Of a stretch of 58,416 bases of DNA, positions 35,108 through 42,491 are shown in pieces. Below the pieces are notes generated by a model, which saw only the letters and a list, made by a program, of their open reading frames with translations, was not told where the DNA came from and did no database searches. Source of the stretch: Paludibacteraceae bacterium. GTDB taxonomy: Bacteria; Bacteroidota; Bacteroidia; Bacteroidales; Paludibacteraceae. A program made the translations under genes and the position numbers. Positions within the stretch are counted from its first letter, which is position 1, and each line of letters opens with the position of its first letter. The stretch lies in contig JAKSNY010000015.1 of assembly GCA_024399495.1 (NCBI GenBank), positions 1 to 58,416 of the forward strand, given 5' to 3'.

Positions 35108-35663
35108 CGATGAGGTGGAGGCACTTCCGCTACTGGAGTACCCCGATGGCAAGATAGTGCTTGTAGATACGGTGCGTGACGCTTTTACGGCGTGTAGAGA
35201 ACTTAGCGATGCCACTGTATTGGGGTTTGATACTGAGACCAGACCGTCATTCAAGAAGGGTGTGAGTTACAAAATAGCCCTGATGCAGATATCCAAGGGC
35301 AATGTATGCTACCTTTTCCGTCTTAACAAGATAGGTGTGCCTCAATGCCTTAACGATGTGCTTAGTAATCCTAAAATTCTGAAGGTGGGCTTATCGTTAA
35401 AAGATGATTTCCATCAACTGCGCCGCCGTAAGGATATACCGCTTGACGGGTTTTACGATATTCAGAAGCATATATCGGCGGTAGGTATTAAGGAGTTGAG
35501 CCTCAGAAAGATATATGCCATTATGTTTGGAAAGAGAATATCAAAGACACAGAGGCTTACAAATTGGGAGGCTGAAACATTGGACGCAAAACAGCAGATG
35601 TATGCCGCCATAGATGCGTGGGCGTGCGTGGAAATATACAATAAATTGATGTATAATGTATGA
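35076..35663 (+). CDS. 3'-5' exonuclease domain protein (DEDD family)
   Basis: This 195-residue protein has an RNase D/DnaQ-type core: VLGFDTETRPSFKKG (Asp/Glu metal ligands), KVGLSLKDDFHQLRR, and AIDAWACVEIYNKL near the C-terminus. It lacks an HRDC domain. Start may be ATG 35076 or 35082. The final codons and the stop lie within an ATGATGT repeat that runs into the next gene's start. Confidence 0.85.
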   Translation: MAMEYRETITNDEVEALPLLEYPDGKIVLVDTVRDAFTACRELSDATVLGFDTETRPSFKKGVSYKIALMQISKGNVCYLFRLNKIGVPQCLNDVLSNPKILKVGLSLKDDFHQLRRRKDIPLDGFYDIQKHISAVGIKELSLRKIYAIMFGKRISKTQRLTNWEAETLDAKQQMYAAIDAWACVEIYNKLMYNV

Positions 35664-35676
35664 TGTATGATGTATG
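35651..35676. repeat. ATGATGT heptamer repeat spanning stop and start codons
   Basis: The repeat covers the last codons and TGA of the exonuclease gene and the ATG of the methyltransferase gene (35674), so repeat slippage would change the coupling between the two. Confidence 0.7.
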
Positions 35677-36855
35677 AATAAAATAGTATTAAAAAGGGGA
35701 AAAGAGGCATCGCTTCTAAGGTTTCACCCGTGGGTGTTCTCCGGGGCAGTGGCAAAGATAGACGGCGATGTTAAAGAGGGCGATGTGGTGGAGGTCTATA
35801 CCGCACAGGGAGAGTTTATTGCGGTAGGGCACTACCAGATAGGCAGTATAGCGGTAAGAGTGCTATCGTTTGAACATCGGGTTATAGATAAGGCGTTTAT
35901 AAAGGAGCGTCTGAGCACTGCGTACAATATGCGTAAGGCTCTTAATCTTGATTTTTCTGAGCATAACAACACATTCCGTCTTGTGCATGGAGAGGGTGAT
36001 TTTCTGCCGGGGCTTATCATAGATGTCTATGGTTCTACAGCAGTTATGCAGGCACATTCAGTTGGTATGCACTGCCTGAAAGACATTATAGCAGAGAGCA
36101 TTATAGAGGTTTTTGAGGGCAAGATAAATTGTGTTTTCTATAAGAGCGAGACCACATTGCCGTATAAGGCAGATACAGGTGCGGAAGACGGCTACCTGAT
36201 AGGGGAGGACAAGGTTGCACTTGCCACAGAAAATGGCTTGAAATTCCTTATAGATTGGGAGAAAGGGCAGAAGACAGGTTTCTTTATTGACCAAAGAGAG
36301 AATCGTGCATTGGTAGAGAAATACGCTCATGGCAGAAAAGTGCTTAATATGTTCTGCTATACAGGCGGATTCTCATGTTATGCAATGCGTGGCGGAGCAT
36401 TGCAGGTACACTCAGTGGATAGTTCTGCCAAGGCAATATCACTTACCGATAAGAACATTTCCAATAACTTTGGCGATGATGCCCGCCATAAGAGTTTTGC
36501 GGTAGATGCGTTCAAGTTTTTAGATGATATGAAGCAAGGCGAATATGACTTGATAATACTTGACCCACCTGCATTCGCAAAACACCGTGATGCACTTAAA
36601 AATGCTTTACAAGGCTATAAGAGGCTGAATGCAAAGGCTTTTGAGAAGATAAAGAGCGGAGGCATATTGTTTACCTTCTCTTGTTCACAAGTGGTAAACA
36701 AAGAGCAGTTCCGCTTGGCGGTATTTTCTGCCGCCGCTATGAGTGGCAGAAAAGTAAGAATACTTAATTTCCTGACACAAGGAGCAGACCACCCCATAAA
36801 CATCTACCATCCGGAAGGAGAGTACCTGAAAGGGTTGGTGCTATATGTAGAGTAG
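35674..36855 (+). CDS. class I SAM-dependent rRNA methyltransferase (RlmI-like)
   Basis: This 393-residue protein has an N-terminal PUA domain (LKRGKEASLLRFHPWVFSGAVAKID) and a C-terminal Rossmann methyltransferase domain: GFFIDQRENRALVEKYAHGRKVLNMFCYTGGFSCYAMRGGA, LIILDPPAFAKH and FTFSCSQVV. This is the layout of RlmI, which makes m5C1962 in 23S rRNA; the exact target here is inferred. It is followed by repeat spacers of two families. Confidence 0.88.
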   Translation: MNKIVLKRGKEASLLRFHPWVFSGAVAKIDGDVKEGDVVEVYTAQGEFIAVGHYQIGSIAVRVLSFEHRVIDKAFIKERLSTAYNMRKALNLDFSEHNNTFRLVHGEGDFLPGLIIDVYGSTAVMQAHSVGMHCLKDIIAESIIEVFEGKINCVFYKSETTLPYKADTGAEDGYLIGEDKVALATENGLKFLIDWEKGQKTGFFIDQRENRALVEKYAHGRKVLNMFCYTGGFSCYAMRGGALQVHSVDSSAKAISLTDKNISNNFGDDARHKSFAVDAFKFLDDMKQGEYDLIILDPPAFAKHRDALKNALQGYKRLNAKAFEKIKSGGILFTFSCSQVVNKEQFRLAVFSAAAMSGRKVRILNFLTQGADHPINIYHPEGEYLKGLVLYVE

Positions 36856-36938
36856 TTAAAAGTTAAAAGTTGAAAGTTGAAAGTTAAAATGGTTTTTTAA
36901 TAAAATTCATACATCATATATCATACATCATACATCAA
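36854..36938. repeat. composite spacer of AGTTGAA and ACATCAT repeats
   Basis: AGTTGAA-type units (36854-36889) follow the methyltransferase stop, and CATACATCA-type units (36908-36938) precede the transporter start, both at gene edges. Confidence 0.7.
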
Positions 36939-36941
36939 AAT

Positions 36942-38261
36942 ATGCATCATCCTAGAGGGTTATATCTATTGTTTACCGTAGAGATGTGGGAGCGATTCAG
37001 CTACTACGGTATGCGTGCGTTGCTGGTGCTGTACCTTACGGCAGAGTTTCTTAACGGCGGTCTTGGATTCTCTGACCAGTCAGCATCGCTCTTGTATGGC
37101 ATATTTACAGGGCTTGTCTATTTTACACCCCTTATAGGTGGCTATATAGCAGATACTTACATCGGGCAAAGAAAAGCCATAGTCATAGGCTCAGTGCTGA
37201 TGATATTAGGGCATTTATCTCTTGCCTCAATGCAGAACAGTGCCGCCCTATATACCGGTCTTACGCTGCTGATACTTGGTAACGGTATGTTTAAGCCCAA
37301 TATATCAGTTATGGTAGGGGATTTGTACCCCGATGGGGATAGCCGTATTGACAGTGCGTTCACCATATTCTATATGGGCATAAATCTTGGCTCGTTTTTT
37401 GCGCCACTGCTTACAGGTTGGCTTGCAGTGCATTACGGATACCGTTACGGGTTCCTTGCCGCCGCATCGGGTCTGATGTTAGGGCTCGTGAATTATCTTC
37501 TGCTACAGAAAAAGTATCTTGGAGAGGTAGGGTTACGCCCTGGAAAACAGGTTCTTAAAGATGAAAATGCGTTGGAGCAGACAGCACTTACAAAAGCAGA
37601 GAAACAGCGTATATGGGCAATAGTGATTCTTACCGCCTTTGCCATTGCGTTTTTTGCAGGATATGAGCAGGCAGGTTGCTCAATGACCATATTTACAGAG
37701 CGTTATACAGACCGTACCTGCCTTGGATATGATGTGCCTACCGCCTGGTTCCAATCCATTAACCCGCTGTTTATACTTGCCTTGGCACCCCTTATGACCA
37801 TAATGTGGGGCAGGTTAGACTCAAAAGGTAAAACAGTTACCATACCACAGAAAATGGGCATGGGACTTATTCTTCTTGGACTTGGATTTGTGCTTATGAA
37901 TATAGCCGTTTATCAGCGAGGCGGCGATGTGGATACTTTGCCAGACACTGCCTATAAAGCCTCTATGTGGTTTATTGTATTTACTTATCTACTACACACA
38001 ATAGGAGAGTTATGCCTATCGCCAATAGGACTCTCAATGGTCAGCCGCCTTGCCCCTGTAAAATTTGCATCGCTGTTTATGGGCGTATGGCTTGCCAGCA
38101 GTGCCATTGCTAACTTTTTGGCAGGCTACCTATCATCATTTGTGCAGAATAGCGGCTTCCTTGAAATCTACTACGCACTTGCCGTCACCGGCATAGTTTT
38201 AGGATTGTTTCTTCTTTGCCTAAACCGCACACTGCTCAGGCTTGGGAATGGGAAACTGTAA
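36942..38261 (+). CDS. peptide MFS transporter (POT/PTR family)
   Basis: This 439-residue proton-coupled di/tripeptide transporter has about 12 TM helices. TM1 holds the ExxER proton-coupling motif (EMWERFSYYGMR, Glu14, Glu17, Arg18). The PTR signature GGYIADTYIGQRKAIVIG and FTIFYMGINLGSFFAPLLTGWLA are present. The C-terminal half has FVFTYLLHTIGELCLSPIGLSMVSRLAP. Full length. Confidence 0.93.
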   Translation: MHHPRGLYLLFTVEMWERFSYYGMRALLVLYLTAEFLNGGLGFSDQSASLLYGIFTGLVYFTPLIGGYIADTYIGQRKAIVIGSVLMILGHLSLASMQNSAALYTGLTLLILGNGMFKPNISVMVGDLYPDGDSRIDSAFTIFYMGINLGSFFAPLLTGWLAVHYGYRYGFLAAASGLMLGLVNYLLLQKKYLGEVGLRPGKQVLKDENALEQTALTKAEKQRIWAIVILTAFAIAFFAGYEQAGCSMTIFTERYTDRTCLGYDVPTAWFQSINPLFILALAPLMTIMWGRLDSKGKTVTIPQKMGMGLILLGLGFVLMNIAVYQRGGDVDTLPDTAYKASMWFIVFTYLLHTIGELCLSPIGLSMVSRLAPVKFASLFMGVWLASSAIANFLAGYLSSFVQNSGFLEIYYALAVTGIVLGLFLLCLNRTLLRLGNGKL

Positions 38262-38272
38262 AATGCCTTGTT

Positions 38273-38318
38273 TTATCCCATGTGAGAGTCCATCATTAGA
38301 TACCCTTCAATATAATTT
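38273..38318. repeat. 46-bp direct repeat, left copy (flanks fic)
   Basis: It matches 40219-40264 at 44 of 46 positions in the same orientation. The two copies bracket the Fic gene. Confidence 0.85.
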
Positions 38319-38350
38319 GCTTCAGTAATCCAAAGATTAGACATCGCCAT
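38273..38350 (-). CDS. possible 25-aa ORF behind an orphan promoter
   Basis: The minus strand encodes MAMSNLWITEANYIEGYLMM and five more residues, then TAA. A consensus promoter lies 24 bp upstream. Its last 46 bp form the left copy of the direct repeat flanking fic. It may be a real small peptide, or a remnant of a longer gene. Confidence 0.3.
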   Translation of the reverse strand: MAMSNLWITEANYIEGYLMMDSHMG

Positions 38351-38373
38351 AAATTCTACAAATCTAAGGTATA

Positions 38374-38404
38374 CAAAGTTATAACAAAAAATTTAATCTA
38401 CAAA
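38374..38404 (-). promoter_or_regulatory. orphan Bacteroides-type promoter
   Basis: On the minus strand, TTTG (38401-38404) and TAACTTTG (38374-38381) are separated by 19 bp. It points towards the peptide transporter's 3' end with only a 25-codon ORF in front of it, so it may drive a small or antisense RNA. Confidence 0.6.
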
Positions 38405-38528
38405 ATATAAATTCAAGTAAACACCTGTGGTTCAAAAATTTAACTTTTAGTTACAGAAATTAAACCAACTTGGATTTAGCGTTAATCTTCAATATTAGCA
38501 AAAAAAGTGCCGTAAAAAGGAATAAGTA

Positions 38529-40034
38529 TTATTGTGCTAATTCTGCAATCAGTGTGGCAAATGGGGTGATGTTACCTTGAACGCTGGCTTGTTCTAACGC
38601 TGACATATATTGTTCTCTGACATCCTTTGGTATTATAGTCCATCTATAGCCTCCGGAGGCAAGCATTAGATTCATTAAGAATCTTCCCATACGTCCGTTA
38701 CCATCCATATACGGGTGTATGAATGTGAATATAAAGTGACCTGCAACAGCCCTTACCCATGCATCGGGTTCTGTTTTTAATAAGTCAAAAAGTATAGGCA
38801 TTGTATCTCTGACAGCATCTGCATTTAGAGGTGTGTGCATTGAGTTTCTTATATACACCTGATGCGACCTGTATCCCACAACATCTGATGCCTTTAGAAT
38901 GCCTACCATCACTGATGGGGCGAACATCTCTTGATACCATTTTCTATGGTCATTTTCTGCCACAATGCCGGCATTTTCTCCATTGAGTATTGAGCGTATG
39001 CTGTTTTTAACTACCTGAAATGCTTGCCAATAGCCTCTTGCTGCAAGTGCCGCTTTACTATCTTTATCTTCATTGTTATCCGCAGGATTCCAATCTCCTT
39101 TACGAACTTTATCAATAAGTTCTTCTGTTACTTTATACCCTTCAATTGATAGTGAATGATAGGCATCTTGTTTATATTTATCCTCAATATCATCAAAATA
39201 AGCATTCGTACTCAATGCTTTGGGAACATTTGGCTTTACACTCAAAATGGTGTCACGCATATTCTGCCACATCAGTCTGATTCTTGCTGCATACGGAGAT
39301 TGCTCCTTTACATACTCGTATTTTTCTGAGAATGGGTCTGTCTCACGTATGTCATAACCGTAACGGACTAATGTATCTTTAATATCGTCCGCTATTTTTG
39401 TCATCTGACAGTTGTACAGAGCCCCGATAACTCTTTCGGCACGAGATGAGCGTCCTTTGTCAAGAATATAAGGTAGAATATCGGCGGCATCTTTTATAGT
39501 ACTTAATGCGATTCTTGCCGTCATACTATTGTTTTTATATAGTACGGGCGATGACATTACAAGAGCCTCTGCAATACTATATACATTTAGTCCGTATTGA
39601 CTCTCCTTTACAATGTTTGTAGGAGTTTCAGCCTTTAAGAAATATATGCTACAGGCAAAAGGCAGATTTACTGTTGTATTTGAACATTTTTTAGAGCGGA
39701 TAATCAACTGTGGTAATACCGTCCAGTTTCCTGTCTGTATATCTAATGACACCTCAGGAGTAAGAGACCAATCGTATCCCAACTTTTCAGTTATGAAATC
39801 CTTTATGAATCTCCAATATGACATATACCACGATGTAGAGTCTCCTTCTCGTGTGGCAGGGTCTGTCTGAATGTACCATCCGTTTATTATCTTCATAAGA
39901 AACCCGTTGTTGACAAGCCTTTCTAAATGGGTTCTTGATATTTCAGATGACCTGAAAACAGTACTTTTCTTTGATTCCTGAAGTTGTTTCAGAACATTCA
40001 ATGATTGTGCCAGATTTTCTGATGGAGTTGCCAT
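38529..40034 (-). CDS. Fic family protein with N-terminal winged-helix-like domain
   Basis: Starting at ATG 40034 gives 501 residues. The Fic core motif is intact, HPYMDGNGRMGR at 440-451, so AMP or a similar group transfer from a nucleotide is plausible. An (S/T)xxxE(G/N) inhibitory motif, S294-LSI-E298-G299, lies before the core, as in self-inhibited class II Fic proteins. The first ~60 residues (LNVLKQLQESKKSTVFRSSEISRTHLERLVNNGFLMKIINGWYIQ) resemble the AbiEi-type winged helix. The longer upstream frame is rejected because it runs through the promoter. Flanked by 46-bp direct repeats. Target unknown. Confidence 0.87.
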   Translation of the reverse strand: MATPSENLAQSLNVLKQLQESKKSTVFRSSEISRTHLERLVNNGFLMKIINGWYIQTDPATREGDSTSWYMSYWRFIKDFITEKLGYDWSLTPEVSLDIQTGNWTVLPQLIIRSKKCSNTTVNLPFACSIYFLKAETPTNIVKESQYGLNVYSIAEALVMSSPVLYKNNSMTARIALSTIKDAADILPYILDKGRSSRAERVIGALYNCQMTKIADDIKDTLVRYGYDIRETDPFSEKYEYVKEQSPYAARIRLMWQNMRDTILSVKPNVPKALSTNAYFDDIEDKYKQDAYHSLSIEGYKVTEELIDKVRKGDWNPADNNEDKDSKAALAARGYWQAFQVVKNSIRSILNGENAGIVAENDHRKWYQEMFAPSVMVGILKASDVVGYRSHQVYIRNSMHTPLNADAVRDTMPILFDLLKTEPDAWVRAVAGHFIFTFIHPYMDGNGRMGRFLMNLMLASGGYRWTIIPKDVREQYMSALEQASVQGNITPFATLIAELAQ

Positions 40035-40042
40035 AACAGGTG

Positions 40043-40073
40043 CAAAGTTACAATAAAATTTTTGTTGTGCAAA
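40043..40073 (-). promoter_or_regulatory. Bacteroides-type promoter of fic (near-leaderless)
   Basis: On the minus strand, TTTG (40070-40073) and TAACTTTG (40043-40050) are separated by 19 bp. The start codon at 40034 leaves a leader of only a few nucleotides. The -33 element lies inside a 25-bp tandem repeat. Confidence 0.8.
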
Positions 40074-40115
40074 TACAATTAAGTTTTTGTTGTGCAAATA
40101 CAATTAAGTTTTTGC
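40059..40115. repeat. 25-bp tandem repeat at the fic promoter
   Basis: Two identical 25-bp units (40059-40083, 40084-40108) and a 7-bp third start. Each carries the TTTG-containing -33 region on the minus strand. Confidence 0.9.
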
Positions 40116-40121
40116 AAGACT

Positions 40122-40241
40122 TTAAGGAATTATGTTGTAGTTAGGTGCAGGCTCTGCTGCTATGTAGTTGGGAGTACTGTTTTCATAGAGGTATTCAGGA
40201 GATATATCCAACTTGCCATTATCCCATGTGAGGGTCCATCA
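40122..40241 (-). pseudogene. possible decayed C-terminal gene fragment
   Basis: The minus strand reads about 38 codons (LTWDNGKLDISPEYLYENST, then PNYIAAEPAPNYNIIP) to a TAA at 40122, with stops just upstream of that. The composition looks protein-like, but no start is available. It overlaps the right copy of the fic-flanking repeat. Confidence 0.3.
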
Positions 40242-40264
40242 TTAGATACCCCTCAATATAATTT
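40219..40264. repeat. 46-bp direct repeat, right copy (flanks fic)
   Basis: Same orientation as 38273-38318 with two differences; about 1.95 kb separates the copies. Confidence 0.85.
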
Positions 40265-40306
40265 TATATTAAATCACTGATTATCAAAATTATACTAATA
40301 GTGCAA

Positions 40307-40329
40307 AAATTGTCGTTTAATGACAATTT
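40307..40329. repeat. AAATTGTC/GACAATTT inverted repeat
   Basis: An 8-bp inverted repeat with a 7-nt loop lies 42 bp upstream of the RNA-A promoter. A related ATTGTC/GACAAT pair forms the first hairpin of RNA A, so it may be an operator or a duplicated element. Confidence 0.5.
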
Positions 40330-40370
40330 AAAAATTTCCCCCCTTAAACTTAAAAATGCCACTATAAACG

Positions 40371-40401
40371 TTTGTATTTAATAAAATTATTGTTACATTT
40401 G
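40371..40401 (+). promoter_or_regulatory. Bacteroides-type promoter of structured RNA A
   Basis: TTTG at 40371-40374 and TACATTTG at 40394-40401 are separated by 19 bp; predicted start near 40406. Confidence 0.82.
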
Positions 40402-40405
40402 CAAT

Positions 40406-40685
40406 GTTAATTGTCTTAAAAGTGCGTTTTCTGCACTTTAATGACAATTTAATGACATATAGGCGTTTATTGACGCTTGTTTTGGCTTCACAAATCTAGC
40501 AAATTTTGAAAATCCCAAAGCAAGACGATGTAAATGTCCTCTGAGTATGGATGTATTCATACACGTCCCACGTGATATGAAAATTCATATTCGGCGTGGA
40601 CGTTATAACTCGTTTTTGATTTAGGGTTTTGCTAGAACCAGTGAAGGATTACGAGCGTGAATAATGTTCACGCTCTGTTTTTTTT
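40406..40685 (+). ncRNA. candidate structured RNA, copy A (leader or sRNA)
   Basis: The predicted transcript of about 280 nt has a 5' hairpin (40409-40449, AATTGTC/GACAATT plus AAGTGC/GCACTT) and a small stem GGCGT/ACGCT (40462-40466 with 40473-40477, one G-U). Two nested long-range helices follow: CTTCAC/GTGAAG (40486-40491 with 40641-40646) and TCTAGCAAA/TTTGCTAGA (40495-40503 with 40628-40636). Between them lie hairpins GTATG/CATAC (40545-40562) and a bulged 9-bp stem (40563-40603) capped by ATATG/CATAT. It ends in a strong terminator. A homologous copy is at 42232-42470. No known family recognised. Confidence 0.75.
40653..40685 (+). terminator. intrinsic terminator of RNA A
   Basis: A 9-bp stem (GAGCGTGAA with TTCACGCTC), 5-nt loop, then TG and eight T's. 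It sits 28 bp before the Pmp3-like gene and could act as an attenuator. Confidence 0.9.
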
Positions 40686-40712
40686 ATACTTGATGTACCT
40701 TATTATAGTACT

Positions 40713-40865
40713 ATGTCTGTTTTACGTGTTATCTTAGCAATTATCCTTCCTCCGCTTGCAGTATGTGACAAGGGATGTGGCTCTTTCTTGATAGTGTTTT
40801 TACTTACCCTGCTTGGTTGGGTTCCTGGAGTTATTGGTGCGTTGATAATTTTGAATAAGAATTGA
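40713..40865 (+). CDS. Pmp3/YqaE family small membrane protein
   Basis: This 50-residue protein (MSVLRVILAIILPPLAVCDK, then GCGSFLIVFLLTLLGWVPGV and IGALIILNKN) has the two TM helices and the PPLAV...LLGWxPGxIxA pattern of the Pmp3/YqaE (UPF0057) family, linked to membrane stress and ion homeostasis in other organisms. It follows the RNA-A terminator by 28 bp and precedes the 416-aa gene by 27 bp, so the two are probably co-transcribed. Confidence 0.85.
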   Translation: MSVLRVILAIILPPLAVCDKGCGSFLIVFLLTLLGWVPGVIGALIILNKN

Positions 40866-40892
40866 TTTTTATAATAAAATCAACATACAAAT

Positions 40893-42143
40893 ATGAACAA
40901 TTTTTTTTACAGGGTTCTCAGGAGAACTAGGGATTCCAAATTCATAAAGCACTCAAAGATTCTTACTGGGTCTGCTACCTTTGCATTATTGCTTTCCATA
41001 ATATTCTTTGTTTATCAGACGATTGATTCTAGAAGAGAGTCTGAGAAAATAATTAACAATTTAGTGAATGTACAGAATTCAATAACTACAAAATATATAG
41101 GTATTTTCCCAATATATATTCCAAGAATAAATAATTTGTTGGAGGAAGCTTTGGATTCATACACAAAAGATTATACCAATAAGGTTGACACGGTAATAAT
41201 ATTTCAGGACTTCCTATGCTATGGAATAAAGAGTGATCCTGCAGGATTTGCACAGATGACTGAACTGTTGCTGCATTTGTCTGACTTGGGTTGCCAAATA
41301 TACATTGCCTACTATAAACCTACTGGAAGAGCATTTAACACACTGATTAAGGAAACATTCTTGTCAACAGAAAATTATGCAAAATATCAGAATGACCGTC
41401 ATCGCTATTTTGAGTTGAGAACCAGATTGTATGATGATTTCACTAGACAACTCAGAAATAAAAAAAATGAATGCAATAATACTTTGCCCCCACATTTTGT
41501 TGACTCTCTAAAAAAAGCGTTGTTCCATCAATATTTTGAAGATTTGTTTGATATGAATAAATTAAAGTCTTTAGGTGTGTCAGAACATAATATTGTGGCG
41601 GCTGATTCAGGTACTAAAATAACATTGACAAAACATCGTGATGATGTTTATTTAATGGATTCATTAAAAAGTGAAGAATATTTTACTTTGACCAAAAGCG
41701 AAGATGAAGCTTCGTTTAAAAAACTGTTGGCATCGTATATGGACACTATTCCACAAATGCAACATTCCAGTAATGTAGCATCTTGGACAATTCGTACAAA
41801 TAATATGATTCAACATATGAATGGCATTAAACGTAATAATTTGAATAAGAATTATAAGGATGTGTCTTATTTTGATTTTTACAATACATATATGGAATTT
41901 AGCAGGGAAATGGAACGGATGTATTCTATGTGCAATCCAGAAAATATGCATCTTATTCCACTGGATGATTACCTTACTATGAGTTGTTGGATGACCAGTT
42001 GTGAAGGAAAGGGTAAGGCAATTTTTGCATTCCCAAGTAAATATGCAACAGAGGAGATTGGTTTTGAATCTCAGGATGATGCCATATCAGATTATATACG
42101 TACAATGCTTAACGGAGTATTGGTCTCGTCTGTTGAAAATTGA
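40893..42143 (+). CDS. membrane-anchored protein of unknown function (416 aa)
   Basis: One TM helix lies at about 23-41 (ILTGSATFALLLSIIFFVY), with a basic N-terminus inside; by the positive-inside rule the rest would be periplasmic. FPIYIPRINNLLEEALDSY, VDTVIIFQDFLCYGIKSDPAGFAQMTELLLHLSDLGCQIYIAYYKP and the tail GKAIFAFPSKYATEEIGFESQDDAISDYIRTML faintly recall phospholipase-D-like folds, but no HKD motif is present. Function unknown. It is bracketed by the two structured RNA copies and lies upstream of the tubulin/protease operon. Confidence 0.7.
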   Translation: MNNFFYRVLRRTRDSKFIKHSKILTGSATFALLLSIIFFVYQTIDSRRESEKIINNLVNVQNSITTKYIGIFPIYIPRINNLLEEALDSYTKDYTNKVDTVIIFQDFLCYGIKSDPAGFAQMTELLLHLSDLGCQIYIAYYKPTGRAFNTLIKETFLSTENYAKYQNDRHRYFELRTRLYDDFTRQLRNKKNECNNTLPPHFVDSLKKALFHQYFEDLFDMNKLKSLGVSEHNIVAADSGTKITLTKHRDDVYLMDSLKSEEYFTLTKSEDEASFKKLLASYMDTIPQMQHSSNVASWTIRTNNMIQHMNGIKRNNLNKNYKDVSYFDFYNTYMEFSREMERMYSMCNPENMHLIPLDDYLTMSCWMTSCEGKGKAIFAFPSKYATEEIGFESQDDAISDYIRTMLNGVLVSSVEN

Positions 42144-42219
42144 AATATTTTAAATAGAAGTACTTTTTACGATATATAATTTTTTTTATCTTTCAAACTT
42201 AAACATAATGAAATATTAT

Positions 42220-42227
42220 TATATTTG
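42220..42227 (+). promoter_or_regulatory. -7 box upstream of structured RNA B
   Basis: TATATTTG at 42220-42227 matches the -7 consensus, but no TTTG lies at the right distance upstream. It occupies the same place relative to RNA B as the box of RNA A, though closer to the conserved core. Confidence 0.5.
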
Positions 42228-42231
42228 TGAA

Positions 42232-42470
42232 ATTATTATGACATAGTGACGTTTACCGACGTTTGTTTTGGCTTCACAAATCTAGCAAATTTATAAATCC
42301 CAAAGCAGGACGATGTAAACATCCTCTAGATATGGATGTGTTCATACATTTCTATATGATATGAATGTTCATATTTGGTGTGGACGTTATGACTCGTTTT
42401 TGACTTATGGTTTGTTAGAACCAGTGAATGTTAAAAAGAGAGAATAATGTTCACGCATTTGTTTTTATAT
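42232..42470 (+). ncRNA. candidate structured RNA, copy B (leader of the vWA-tubulin-protease operon)
   Basis: It is about 80% identical to RNA A by eye over the core. The 5' small stem has changed from G-C to A-T in one pair (42249 with 42262), keeping it intact. TTCAC/GTGAA and TCTAGCAAA/TTTGTTAGA helices persist (one G-C became G-U), and the ATATGAA/TTCATAT hairpin is conserved. The terminator's 5' arm is lost (42438-42448), so read-through into the gene 22 bp downstream is expected. Confidence 0.7.
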
Positions 42471-42491
42471 ATAAACTAATTTTTTTGAAAA

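Noticed and set aside
40035-40103. Upstream extension of the Fic gene to 40103
   Set aside because: The extra 23 codons run through the promoter and the 25-bp tandem repeats.
40059-40115. CRISPR-like array
   Set aside because: Two contiguous units without spacers; simple tandem repeat. No cas genes or arrays anywhere in the window.
40406-42470. Retron or group II intron as explanation for the structured RNA copies
   Set aside because: No reverse transcriptase gene is nearby and no domain V-like hairpin is seen.
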